A stretch of 64,000 nucleotides of DNA. Source: Platycnemis pennipes. Its lineage: Eukaryota; Arthropoda; Insecta; Odonata; Platycnemididae. Positions 21,980 through 33,019 of the stretch are shown in pieces. Numbering within the stretch: position 1 is the stretch's first letter; each line of letters starts with the position of its first letter. The DNA is taken from assembly GCA_933228895.1 (NCBI GenBank), contig OW121853.1, positions 75,004,645 through 75,068,644 on the forward strand, given 5' to 3'. Position numbers and translations under genes: made by a program. Under the pieces are notes generated by a model, which did no database searches, had not been told where the DNA came from, and saw nothing but the letters and a program-made list of their open reading frames with translations.

Positions 21980-22865
21980 TGGGTATATATGCATATATTG
22001 ACACAAAATCAACTGGTAGTTCCTCAAGGAAACGTAATAGGTCTTCTATTTTTTTTAAAACATTGATGACAAAGGTTCCGTAGTAAGTAGTAAACACTTT
22101 TTGCTGACAGCGCGGTAGTGTACAGGAATATTTCAAATGAAGAAGATAGGAAATAACTTGGTTAGGTTCTTGCCTAGTACTGTGTAGATGTAGTCATAGC
22201 GTTTTAAATTAACTAGGTTTAACAGGAAGGGCATAAGGATAAGGATTGATTTGGGAAAAGAACCTTTTTCAAAAAGATGGTTATTATTTATAGGGATCTT
22301 CCGGAAGGTCGTGAAGAAATGTTTAAAAAACTTTGAAATGGATGTTAGTATTATAGATAGATTGATAGATGGATGTGTACCGGTTAGGGTAGGTTTTCAT
22401 GGAATATTCCTACTCTTCTTTGCATAGTCTTGATATATGATATGATGATTTATGATATTTTTCTCTTCATGTCAGCATATATCTTGCCCCTTTTCATATT
22501 ATCCTTACTACTTTTCCTCTTCCTTACTGTTGTAACGTCAGGCAGTTATTACGGGAGAACACTAATTTCAATAAAGAAAACGTTGCATATCAAACTCTCC
22601 TTTATTCTTCCACTCCAACAAAACCCAAACAACCAATCAACAACCCAACAATCCCCCCACTTCACTCCGCCAACAACCCACCAACATCTCCCAAACAAAG
22701 AAAACAAATATCAGACGTTACACTGTACTTAACTTACTCAACATTCTACCATGCATAGGAAATTTTCAGCATTCCTTTTCCCCTAATACTCTGTTTCATA
22801 ACTATTCTACCTTTTCTTATTTTCCGAAAGAATCTTGTGTCCTTCCCAACCATTTCAACGCTACT
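21980..22865. other. No feature seen
   Basis: Includes a C/A-rich stretch at about 22615-22700. No gene or repeat recognised. Confidence 0.4.
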
Positions 22866-22869
22866 TCAG

Positions 22870-23385
22870 GTAACAGAATAGGAATGATAACCAGCGATAG
22901 AAGAAGTAAGAAGGAATTGGAGAGAAGAATAGCCCAGGTAGACGGAGAGTTCTGTCGAAATAATGTTGACTAGCGAATGACTCTCGATAGGAGAAGCAAG
23001 AGAGAAATTTTCAATTATATAGTCCAGGCGCAAAGAGCATTTAAACAAAGGAATATTAAGCTTACAGCTGAAATGAAGGAAGTAAGGGTATTAACTTAAT
23101 AATTAACTTAAACCTGGAGCTTACTCCTTTATGGCTGCGAAGCATGGACGATGGCAGCAGTGGAGAGCAAAAGGGTGGAAGCATTCGGAATGCGATAATA
23201 TAGAAGAATGATGAAGGTTAAAGGATGGACCGAGTGAATAACGATGAAGTCCTGAGCAAAGAGAGAGGACAGATAAGTCAGCAGAAAACAAAAAAAGAAG
23301 ACTAGACATTCTAATCGACCATGTCTGATGAGGACAATCGTCGAGGGATAAGTGATTGGGAAGAATGGAAAAGTAAGGCATGAGT
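22870..23385 (+). mobile_element. RTE-like LINE (family L1), heavily decayed
   Basis: Plus-strand matches in order to the L1 post-RT region: cgatagaagaagtaagaagg (the SKKE/I-RIAQ region), caaagagcatttaaacaaag, ctttatggctgcgaagcatg (the YGCEAW region), agaagaatgatgaaggtta (RRMMKV), gaatgataacgaagtcc-like and gatgaggacaatcgtcgagg. Many stops. A short internal duplication of the gatagaagaag block (about 22895 and 22985) is visible. Confidence 0.65.
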
Positions 23386-23392
23386 GTCTTCT

Positions 23393-23645
23393 GGAGTTAG
23401 CTAGTTGGTTATTCAGGGGAGGCGACCGACAGCTCAGGTCATTTGCTTCATACAGGATAGGTGGGTGATTGGGTGGGTGATTCCTACGATTATAATCGTA
23501 GGAACATTTCAGGTAATGGTGGAAGGGTGGAGAGAAACCCGGAATCGGCATTAGCCTACTCTTAACGAAAGGCGGCAACGGGTCCAGGGCTTAACGTCCC
23601 ATTTGACGGTCGGAATACTGGATCTGAAATGCTCTCCACATAAGA
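23393..23645 (-). repeat. SINE (abundant family), head truncated
   Basis: From ttggttattcaggggaggcg (tail) to ctgaaatgctctccac (body) it follows the 24-kb copy, but the tRNA head is missing. It carries a 24-bp perfect palindrome at 23481-23504 that other copies lack. Confidence 0.8.
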
Positions 23646-23679
23646 ATTATCTTTTATGTTTTCTTTTATTAGTTTTTTT

Positions 23680-24147
23680 TTAGTTTGCTAAACTGTTAAC
23701 TACTTTAGCAGAGCAGAAGGTGATATCTAAACTGTTAAAAATGAAAGATATTGTTGATAAAACTCACCAGCATTATTACTCTAGAAACCCATCTTTACTT
23801 GGAAATTGCAGGAGAGAGCACCTTGCCAGAATACAGTGTAGTGGATAATTGAAATCGGGGAATGGCAATATTCATCTAGGCATGTCGTAGGGCTGAGAAA
23901 TTTCATTTTATTTTGCCTTATATTTCACTTCATTGCCATTTTTATAAATACGGAGCACCAGAGTCTTTCTAAATGGCGCATTTTGATACATTTAAGATTG
24001 CGAAGCGGAACAGTTTTCCCTAGAGCGTGGATAAAATTGTTGGACTTATGCGTTCTTGCGAAATATGCTTTTTTTGGCAACCCTGATTACGATTATTCTC
24101 TCTTATCAATGATCTACGTTTCACTCACTTGGCACTGAGCTCCTTTG
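23680..24147. repeat. Dispersed repeat R2, copy 1
   Basis: From gctaaactgttaactacttt to gagctcctttggatataag this stretch is closely similar to 47305-47790 (copy 2), with long shared blocks such as gcatgtcgtagggctgagaa, gattgcgaagcggaacag and cttatcaatgatctacgttt. No terminal inverted repeats and no coding potential seen. In this copy R2 is flanked on both sides by the same SINE segment. Nature unknown; possibly a retroposon or part of a larger element. Confidence 0.75.
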
Positions 24148-24290
24148 GATATAAGCCTACTCTTAACGACAGGCGTTAACGGGTCCACGGCTTAACGACC
24201 CATCCGACGGTCGGAATACTGGACCTGAAATGCCCTCCACTAGGCACTTAAGGTTTGACCGGTTTGTCAGTGAAAAATCTGCCTTGACAT
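24148..24290 (-). repeat. SINE (abundant family), body fragment
   Basis: Starts exactly at the right end of R2 with cctactcttaacgacagg and runs through cctgaaatgccctccactag to a decayed ccggtttgtcagtgaaaaat. Lacks head and tail. Confidence 0.75.
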
Positions 24291-24338
24291 TGTGAATTGA
24301 CGAAGTGGAAGAAGTTGAAGAAAGTGGAATTAGTTATA

Positions 24339-24708
24339 TCGATCAATTATGGTTGGTTAGTTGGTTGGTTATTTAGGGGAGGCGACCGACAGCTGAGGTC
24401 ATTTGCGCCATATAGGGTAGGTGGATAATTGGGTAATGGTAGGAGTTTTTTATGGAACGGAGGAAGGGTGGAGAGAAACCCGGCGTCGGCATTAGCCTAC
24501 TCTTAACGAAAGGCGCCAAGGGGACCACGGCTTAACGTCCCATCCGACGGACGGAGTACTGTACTTAAAATGCCCTCCACTAGGCACTCAAGTGGGGACC
24601 GGTTTTCCACTGAAAAATCCGCCACTGCCGGGAATCGAACCCGGGCCCTCGGGATGGGAGGCCAGTACTCTAGCCACCGCACCAACCCGATCCCCTCGAT
24701 CAATTATG
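24339..24708 (-). repeat. Full-length tRNA-derived SINE with 13-bp target duplication
   Basis: The 344-bp element at 24352-24695 is flanked by the perfect direct repeat tcgatcaattatg (24339-24351 and 24696-24708). On the minus strand it starts ggggatcgggttggtgcggt, has an A-box-like stretch, then gggcccgggttcgattcccg (B-box, about 24630-24650), a unique body, and a tail of aacc-type repeats (taaccaaccaac). Head plus Pol III boxes plus simple tail plus target duplication define a tRNA-derived SINE. It is the best preserved of at least ten copies in the window, so insertion was recent compared with the others. Transposition would depend on a partner LINE; which one is unknown. Confidence 0.9.
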
Positions 24709-24714
24709 TAAGTA

Positions 24715-25080
24715 CGAAAATATTTATTGACGGTTTCTCTGTGCAGATAATGAAAGAAAACAATTATTGCCTACCGGAGGCTCCGATCTTGGGTGTGAAA
24801 TGTGAATTACGAAGCTAGGCGTTTAGAAATACTTTTCTAACACCTGAGAGATGCTTATGAAACGTTTATTATCAATAAAAATGTATTTTTGTTATGTTAA
24901 ATGTGTACTGTTCATTGTAATTTTATTTTTTTTGGAATACCCTTTAAATATTAATTTGATTTCGTTAATGCATACATGTTTACTGCTAAATCAGTGCATT
25001 AAGTTGAAAACACACCCACCATTATAAAATTTCCTATACCCATCAATCTATCAGTTTTAAATAAGTATTTCCAATACCTC
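24715..25080. other. No feature seen
   Basis: AT-rich sequence between the SINE and the satellite array. Confidence 0.4.
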
Positions 25081-25084
25081 AAAG

Positions 25085-26725
25085 GACCAATTCTGTTTGT
25101 AATGGAACCAGTCTATTCCAGAAAAATATTACACCAGCCTACCTACACCCAAACCATTCGATTCTGTTTATATTAGAACCAGTCGATTCCAGAAAAATAT
25201 TACACCAACCTACCTACACCCAAACCATTCGATTCTGTTTATAATAGGACCAGTCGATTCCAGAAAAATATTACACCAGCCTACCTACACCCAAACCATT
25301 CGATTCTGTTTATATTAGAACCAGTCGATTCCAGAAAAATATTACACCAGCCTACCTACACCCAAACCATTCGATTCTGTTTATAATAGAACCAGTCGAT
25401 TCCAGAAAAATATTACACCAGCCTACCTACACCCAAACCATTCGATTCTGTTTATAATAGAACCAGTCGATTCCAGAAAAATATTACACCAGCCTACCTA
25501 CACCCAAACCATTCGATTCTGTTTATAATAGAACCAGTCGATTCCAGAAAAATATTACACCAGCCTACCTACACCCAAACCATTCGATTCTGTTTGTAAT
25601 GGAACCAGTCTATTCCAGAAAAATATTACACCAGCCTACCTGCACCCAAACCATTCGATTCTGTTTATATTAGAACCAGTCGATTGCAGAAAAATATTAC
25701 ACCAGCCTACCTACACCCAAACCATTCGATTCTGTTTATAATAGAACCAGTCGATTCCAGAAAAATATTACACCAGCCTACCTACACCCAAACCATTCGA
25801 TTGTGTTTATATTAGAACCAGTCGATTCCAGAAAAATATTACACCAGCCTACCTGCACCCAAACCATTCGATTCTGTTTATATTAGAACCAGTCGATTGC
25901 AGAAAAATATTACACCAACCTACCTACACCCAAACCATTCGATTCTGTTTATAATAGAACCAGTCGATTCCAGAAAAATATTACACCAGCCTACCTACAC
26001 CCAAACCATTCGATTCTGTTTATATTAGAACCAGTCGATTCCAGAAAAATATTACACCAGCCTACCTGCACCCAAACCATTCGATTCTGTTTATATTAGA
26101 ACCAGTCGATTGCAGAAAAATATTACACCAACCTACCTACACCCAAACCATTCGATTCTGTTTATAATAGGACCAGTCGATTCCAGAAAAATATTACACC
26201 AGCCTACCTACACCCAAACCATTCGATTCTGTTTATATTAGAACCAGTCGATTGCAGAAAAATATTACACCAGCCTACCTACACCCAAACCATTCGATTC
26301 TGTTTATAATAGAACCAGTCGATTCCAGAAAAATATTACACCAGCCTACCTACACCCAAACCATTCGATTCTGTTTATAATAGAACCAGTCGATTCCAGA
26401 AAAATATTACACCAGCCTACCTACACCCAAACCATTCGATTCTGTTTATATTAGAACCAGTCGATTCCAGAAAAATATTACACCAGCCTACCTGCACCCA
26501 AACCATTCGATTCTGTTTATATTAGAACCAGTCGATTGCAGAAAAATATTACACCAACCTACCTACACCCAAACCATTCGATTCTGTTTATATTAGAACC
26601 AGTCGATTGCAGAAAAATATTACACCAACCTACCTACACCCAAACCATTCGATTCTGTTTATAATAGAACCAGTCGATTCCAGAAAAATATTACACCAGC
26701 CTACCTACACCCAAACCATTCGATT
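25085..26725. repeat. 71-bp satellite array, block 1 (about 23 monomers)
   Basis: Monomers begin at 25111, 25182, 25253 and so on at a constant 71-bp step. Each contains gattccagaaaaatattaca, cctacctacacccaaaccat and ctgtttataatagaaccagt. Variation is confined mostly to a few diagnostic sites: ttccag/ttgcag, cagcc/caacc, tacac/tgcac, taata/tatta. From about the tenth monomer these mark a repeating three-monomer (213-bp) pattern. The period is not a multiple of three, so ORFs through it are not meaningful. The array ends in a truncated monomer at 26725. Confidence 0.95.
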
Positions 26726-26893
26726 GACTATACTTAAACCTTCCAGACCCTTTCAGGGGCACCGCGTTGCGGTGGTTTTGATGTTTAACGCTCGCAGCGT
26801 ATGTTGAACCTCTATAGATAAAGAAAAAAAATCGGTATTAGTGTCGCTGCAAAAGTCATGTGAATAAAGTTAATGGGAAAATGAGTTCACTTA
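26726..26893. repeat. Satellite flank, first copy
   Basis: The unique sequence from gactatacttaaacc to gagttcactt is identical by eye to 28154-28321. It marks the right edge of the array and shows that array plus flank were duplicated together. Confidence 0.9.
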
Positions 26894-28153
26894 GTCTATT
26901 CCAGAAAAATATTACACCAGCCTACCTGCACCCAAACCATTCGATTCTGTTTATATTAGAACCAGTCGATTGCAGAAAAATATTACACCAGCCTACCTAC
27001 ACCCAAACCATTCGATTCTGTTTATAATAGAACCAGTCGATTCCAGAAAAATATTACACCAGCCTACCTACACCCAAACCATTCGATTCTGTTTATATTA
27101 GAACCAGTCGATTCCAGAAAAATATTACACCAGCCTACCTGCACCCAAACCATTCGATTCTGTTTATATTAGAACCAGTCGATTGCAGAAAAATATTACA
27201 CCAACCTACCTACACCCAAACCATTCGATTCTGTTTATAATAGAACCAGTCGATTCCAGAAAAATATTACACCAGCCTACCTACACCCAAACCATTCGAT
27301 TCTGTTTATATTAGAACCAGTCGATTCCAGAAAAATATTACACCAGCCTTCCTGCACCCAAACCATTCGATTCTGTTTATATTAGAACCAGTTGATTGCA
27401 GAAAAATATTACACCAACCTACCTACACCCAAACCATTCGATTCTGTTTATAATAGGACCAGTCGATTCCAGAAAAATATTACACCAGCCTATCTACACC
27501 CAAACCATTCGATTCTGTTTATATTAGAACCAGTCGATTGCAGAAAAATATTACACCAGCCTACCTACACCCAAACCATTCGATTCTGTTTATAATACAA
27601 CCAGTCGATTCCAGAAAAATATTACACCAGCCTACCTACACCCAAACCATTCGATTCTGTTTATAATACAACCAGTCGATTCCAGAAAAATATTACACCA
27701 GCCTACCTACACCCAAACCATTCGATTCTGTTTATATTAGAACCAGTCGATTCCAGAAAAATATTACACCAGCCTACCTGCACCCAAACCATTCGATTCT
27801 GTTTATATTAGAACCAGTCGATTGCAGAAAAATATTACACCAACCTACCTACACCCAAACCATTCGATTCTGTTTATATTAGAACCAGTCGATTCCAGAA
27901 AAATATTACACCAGCCTACCTACACCCAAACCATTCGATTCTGTTTATATTAGAACCAGTCGATTGCAGAAAAATATTACACCAACCTACCTACACCCAA
28001 ACCATTCGATTCTGTTTATATTAGAACCAGTCGATTGCAGAAAAATATTACACCAACCTACCTACACCCAAACCATTTGATTCTGTTTATAATAGAACCA
28101 GTCGATTCCAGAAAAATATTACACCAGCCTACCTACACCCAAACCATTCGATT
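26894..28153. repeat. 71-bp satellite array, block 2 (about 18 monomers)
   Basis: Same monomer as block 1. It opens with the rare variant gtctattccag, which also occurs at 25608, and the order of diagnostic variants then follows monomers 8-23 of block 1, with two extra monomers inserted. The trimer pattern is clear in 27030-27450. Confidence 0.95.
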
Positions 28154-28325
28154 GACTATACTTAAACCTTCCAGACCCTTTCAGGGGCACCGCGTTGCGG
28201 TGGTTTTGATGTTTAACGCTCGCAGCGTATGTTGAACCTCTATAGATAAAGAAAAAAAATCGGTATTAGTGTCGCTGCAAAAGTCATGTGAATAAAGTTA
28301 ATGGGAAAATGAGTTCACTTTTAGG
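28154..28325. repeat. Satellite flank, second copy
   Basis: Repeat of 26726-26893; from about 28322 the sequence continues into single-copy DNA (ttaggtgcaattt). This copy is presumably the original right flank. Confidence 0.9.
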
Positions 28326-28329
28326 TGCA

Positions 28330-28780
28330 ATTTTTTTTCCGCTCATGCTGGTTATCGACTCGAACTCGCCATCTCCATTAACCGAGCAACGAAGTGATTA
28401 ATCCGGCGTCATGGAAACCAGGTCGTGGAGTGCGAATCCTCCTCAAGGAAGTGATGAGCCGAGGGTGTGATTTTTGAGATGATATCCCTGAGGCAGCCTT
28501 TCGGGAGGAGAGGGCCTTTAATTAATTCAGGAGTGGGGAACGGTGTTTCGCTGATCCCTAGGGTTCCGTGAAATGTAAATGAAGCTCCTCGAAACGAGAT
28601 GGATGCGATCGCCATGGTTCCCTCGAGTGAGATCTCATTGGATTTAATGAAGGACCCGTGCCGCGCGGTTGGTGTTGCGTCCGTTTGTATCACATGGCAA
28701 CGGAAGTTTTGGAATAATTTACCGCTTCGCGAATTCACACATGCATGAGGTTCGTTGAAAAATGTTTTCTACCTCACATA
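28330..28780. other. No supported gene
   Basis: A 109-codon minus-strand ORF (28409-28738) has no recognisable motif. No repeat seen. Confidence 0.35.
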
Positions 28781-28783
28781 ATG

Positions 28784-29140
28784 CCCGAATTTTTCATGAA
28801 TTTTAAGAATAGTTTTTCGTAAAAATGACGGTGAAAAACTAGAAGAATTATCCTGCGAAAACATTAACTTTTAAATTATGACCTTAGTATTTGAAAAACT
28901 CACAAAAATATTATTTAAACCTTATTGTCACTTTAATGGTTGAAAGTAACAATTTTTCAAATCAACATCCCGAATTTTTCATGATGTTTAAGCATAGTTT
29001 TTCGTTAAAATGACAGTGGAAAACTAGAAGAATAACCCTGTGAATACATTCATTTTTAAATTATGACCATAGGGTTTCAAAAACTCACAAAAATATTATT
29101 TAAACCTTATTTTCACTTTAAGGGTTGAAAGTAACGAAAT
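28784..29140. repeat. Two-copy tandem duplication, 185-bp period
   Basis: cccgaatttttcatga begins at 28784 and 28969; the copies stay aligned through aaaaactagaagaat, aaaactcacaaaaatattat and ggttgaaagtaac. Diverged by scattered substitutions. Non-coding. Confidence 0.85.
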
Positions 29141-29424
29141 TATTATTAATTGTAACGGAAGCCCTGTCTTTATTTGGGAGACAATTATAATAATTATAGC
29201 TGTTTCTCTTACTATAGACTATGGTTTATGAAAAGTATAGCACCGAATATTGTTTGAAAGTGGAAAAAACCTTTAAAAAGTACGTCTATCTTTCCATCTT
29301 TTTTACCCAGTACCTTCTATATTAAACTTCTTCAAGTCCTAACAGCTCTCTAGTTGGTTTAATTATGCCTGGATTGAATCGCGTCAGATGTCGCATCATT
29401 TTGTTACTAAACAAAAATACTTTC

Positions 29425-29705
29425 CTCTCACTCGGAGGACTCGGGTTCAAATCATTGCAGTGGTAGATATTTTTTAATCGTAAACCGGCCCCTACTTGAG
29501 TGATTGCTTTTGTGAGAGTATTCGGCTTCAGTACTCCGTCCGTCGGTTGGGACGTTGTTCCGCGGTTCCCTTGGTACCTTTCGCTCAGAGCAAGCTAATG
29601 CCGACGTCGGGTATCTCTCCAACTTCCTACTTACCCTTCCTTTTCTTTCCTGGTACCTTTTCTCCCAATTTGAAGGGCCTGTAAGTGTAGGGTACAAACT
29701 TGAAA
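29425..29705 (+). repeat. SINE (abundant family, tail type B), diverged
   Basis: Sense-strand order: B-box-like gactcgggttcaaatcattg, ccggcccctacttgag, gtactccgtccgtcgg, tgggacgttg, aagctaatgccgacgtcggg, then the type B tail (ccttttctcccaatttgaag, gtacaaacttgaaa). The A-box part is eroded. Confidence 0.75.
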
Positions 29706-29709
29706 ATCA

Positions 29710-30145
29710 GAGATAGGTAGCAATAAATAAGAAAATTTGTTATGTCCACAAATTTTTGTTAATTTTAAGGACTTAAATTTCGATTTGCACAAACAGTCCC
29801 ATGGTTGATTAATTGAATTTTTGTTGTGGATACCTGTGGTGTTTTATTCTTTCCTTTGGTGTTACGGTGCGCTAAGTTAACCCTCTTTGTTTTCATGTAC
29901 AGGAAGTCTACGTTCGTGCATACTGAGATTGTGTTCGTTGAACATGAATTCGAATCTGTTCAGAAGTGGAAAAACATTGGACCAGGCAGTTTGTCTGCGG
30001 TATGCAACTCTATGCCTCAATTTCTGCATTTGCTCATGTATACCGAGTACTTTTTATCCTTCCACTTTCTCCTTATTTTTACCTTCTGGTCCGGGACGCT
30101 TTTCAATACGCTGTGATACATGAAACTCCGGTATACGTTCGGATT
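29710..30145. other. No supported gene
   Basis: Three overlapping plus-strand ORFs (29826-30235) are phase shadows of one T-rich stretch. No motif. Confidence 0.35.
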
Positions 30146-30149
30146 TTGC

Positions 30150-30250
30150 TCTCGGACATGAACGTTCGTGTATTTGAAAGTTCGTTTAAGTGTAAAGTTC
30201 GTAAATCGAAAGCTCGTAGGTCGAAAGTTCGTTAGTGGAGAGTTCGTATA
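30150..30250. repeat. Degenerate minisatellite, about 15-bp units
   Basis: Five loose copies of gaaagttcgt with changing linkers (for example gtaaagttcgtaaat, cgaaagctcgtaggt, cgaaagttcgttag). Short and degenerate. Confidence 0.5.
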
Positions 30251-30525
30251 ATGAGGACCTACTACAAGTCTTGGGAAAGGAATACCTTCACGCAGCAGAT
30301 ACGCCGGGGAAGCACCGGATCTGTCTTTACCTTGTCCGCGGCTTGTTCAAGGTCTTAGTTAGCGAGCTAAGTAATCGAAGCGAGATGCGTACACATGCGC
30401 GTTTGCCCCTACTCGTAACAGCAGAGCGGCATTGCCTCTTTGATCAGACGTCGTGCCGGTTGCCGATGTCGCAGGATCAATCTGTCGTCGACTTATTTTG
30501 GGCGCGGATTGTTGCAAGAGGGAGG

Positions 30526-31411
30526 ATTCAAACCAGAGTTGCCATTTCAGCAACATTGTTTCTAAACTTAGCAACTTTTAGTAACAGTTGGCAAGCTTTT
30601 TTAATAGTCAGCAACTTGTCTGGATGGCTTGCTAAATTTATTTCTAATTGCTAATTTCAGCAACTTTGTTTCTAAAATTAGCAACTTTTAGTAACAGTTG
30701 GCAAGCTTTTTTAATAGTCAGCAACTTGTCGGGATGGCTTGCTAAATTTATTTCTAATTGCTGATTTCAGCAACTTTGTTTCTAAACTTAGCAACTTTTA
30801 ATAACAGTTGGCAAGCATTTTTAATAGTCAGCAACTTATCGGTATTGCTTGCTAAATTTATTTCTAATTGCTAAAGTCAGCAACTTTGTTTCTAAATTTA
30901 GCTACTTTTAGTAACAGTTGGCAAGCTTTTTTTATAGTCAGCAACTTGTCGGGATTGCTTGCTAAATTTAGCTCCTTCTGGTAACAAGAACTACGGAAGC
31001 AAATTGTGTAAAACCTTGTAAAAGTTTTCAATCAAGGTTTAAATATAGTTGGAAAATTTATCACTTATTAATTGCCCTTTAAGTTAGAACCATTCTGCAT
31101 ACAGATAAAGACAGCTGTTAGGTATGAAATTTTAATGGATAATGTAAAGTTTATTTAAACTGTCAGCATATATGTATATATGTCAAAAATGTAATTTACC
31201 TCATGGGATGTGAGCCATTTAATATTTTTGTGCAGTTACTTATCACCTTGCTTAGATATAGCCATCTAAACTGAATTATAAAAATCTCATTCTATCATAT
31301 TCGTGAAAATAGGAGCTGTAGCAACTTTTTATGCGTCTGAAGTCTTCCATAACTTCTTGAAGGTAAATTTAGCAACAAATATAATTTTAAAATGGCAACC
31401 TTAATTAAAAC
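30526..31411. mobile_element. hAT-like non-autonomous element with internal 110-bp array
   Basis: The element spans 30534-31403. The left end reads cagagttgccattt; the reverse complement of the right end reads taaggttgccatttt, giving imperfect terminal inverted repeats of hAT type. Flanking 8-mers attcaaac (30526-30533) and attaaaac (31404-31411) match at seven of eight positions, the length expected for a hAT target duplication. A relative at 56815-57299 ends in a clearer hAT terminus (reverse complement cagggtggcca). No transposase frame is present. The interior starts with a four-unit tandem array. Confidence 0.6.
30548..30985. repeat. 110-bp tandem array, four units
   Basis: Units start at 30548, 30658, 30768 and 30878 with cagcaac(t/a)ttgtttctaaa. 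Each contains tagcaacttttagtaacagt and ggcttgctaaatttatttct-like blocks. The fourth is partial and more diverged. It lies inside the hAT-like element, and the relative at 56815 has only one such unit. Confidence 0.85.
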
Positions 31412-31419
31412 TCTATTCT

Positions 31420-32920
31420 TGAAAATTCTCAACCTTGACTCGATCTATGACACCCTGGCAATAGAAAGCTCTCGTGTCTTTCTTGGCAAACCACGATTCA
31501 AGATGGTGGAATACGATAGTTTAAGTTGTTTTCACATAAGAAAAGAATCCCTTTTCAGCATGCCACTTCCGGTATCCCTGAAACTGTGAACTTCCCTTTC
31601 TGTAAGACGTTCAATTTTCCGGTGACTCTGAGATTTTCCTAAGTGAACTAATTACTCAACTAACAGATATTTTAAACAACCACAAAAGGACAAAACTAAA
31701 ATCTTTACTCTAGTTTCAGGGACTAATCATTTTTGGGCGTGAAGATTAATATTAATCTGAAGAACTTCAGACCTCTAAGCGATTGATCGATTAAACCCGT
31801 TTCGTAATAAATGTTATTTACGATACTGCAACGCATGTTGTGAATTCTTGCATAATAATTGAATGAAATAAGGAAGAAAGGCAAAGATCTGCGTTGTCTT
31901 CGTTAATATTTTATCGATACTTTGGGAAAGAGCATAAGTTGATAACCATATTGGCGAAGATTAACTTTTTTACTTAATTTGCATGTCTTCTTGAGAAAGG
32001 AACAAATATATGTAATAATTATTTTCGAATGTTGTTTCTGTCCGTCCAACCGTCTGTGCTCCCCTCTATTTCGGAAAAGGTTCGTTCTTGAGAGATGCCG
32101 CAAAATGCATTGTGTTACTAGAACCCTGAAGATCCCGGATCTATTCTTACCATTCTTTTTACGGGTTCGTTTTCTGTTGGCAAGTATGAGTTTACATTTG
32201 TTGATGCATGTTTTATGAATTCAAGAGTGTGCAAGACTTTTTTATTACACTCGGTTAAACGCTCTAATGTCAATAGACTTAATTATTTTTTTCTTTATTC
32301 TTTACGGAAATACCTATAAAACCTTCGTATTCTTGCAATCGTTTCATTTTATTCAGTCGAGCGCTTGCTAAAACCTGTTATTTTAATCGAAATGTTCTGT
32401 TTATTTACGTTCTCTTCCGATCGTTGCTAAGGCCATTGCCATTACTACCGCAAAATGAAAGCGTTGATTACGCTCGTCCAAGAAAGATGATGTAAAAAAG
32501 CGTTGCATAAAATCAGCTTAACCCTTTTATGCTATTATCTCTCCCGTTGACTTTCAAAACGGCACCTTCAGGTAGTTATCAATAACAATAATAATAATAA
32601 TAATATCTTCGTTTATTTAATATTAATACCTTCAGCTAGTTATTAATGATTATATGATAAAAATAGATTACTCAAAATATCGCTCCAAATGTTGCTTACC
32701 TAAATCTAATCGTAAATTCTATTTCGTAGTAAACATTACATCTTCTCCTCTCACTTCCAGGTGAGTGCGATTCTTGTCCATTGACGCGGTGTTTCTTTTT
32801 TTATCTTTCACTTGATCCACTTTATGACTCGATCGAAGACATGAATTCGAAAGCCATTTTAATGACCTCTCGCCCCTACCAAGTCGCAACCTTCATGTTG
32901 TCTCCCCACATCTCAAAACG
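31420..32920. other. No supported gene; short AAT microsatellite
   Basis: An (aat)n run at about 32586-32603 is the only repeat seen. ORFs are short and without motif. Confidence 0.4.
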
Positions 32921-32923
32921 TGC

Positions 32924-33010
32924 CAGTGATGGCGAACACCTGGCACGGGAGCCGATTTTGGCACGCTTCGGAATCCTCCCTTTGGCACGCCGCGCAGCCA
33001 AGTCGTTAAT
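32924..33010 (+). mobile_element. Possible hAT-type terminus
   Basis: cagtgatggcgaacacctgg followed by several ggcacg motifs (32940, 32971, 32993) resembles the terminal and subterminal repeats of a class of hAT transposons (CAGTG-x-TGGCGAAC...GGCACG). No matching inverted end was found downstream, so it is either a solo end or an element whose other end has decayed. Confidence 0.35.
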
Positions 33011-33019
33011 CGATGGAAT

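Noticed and set aside
25085..28153. CRISPR-like regular repeats
   Set aside because: The repeats are contiguous 71-bp monomers without unique spacers in a eukaryotic context; this is satellite DNA.
26607..28235. ORFs of about 66 codons within the satellite, repeated almost identically
   Set aside because: They follow the 71-bp monomers, whose length is not a multiple of three; the frames exist only by chance.
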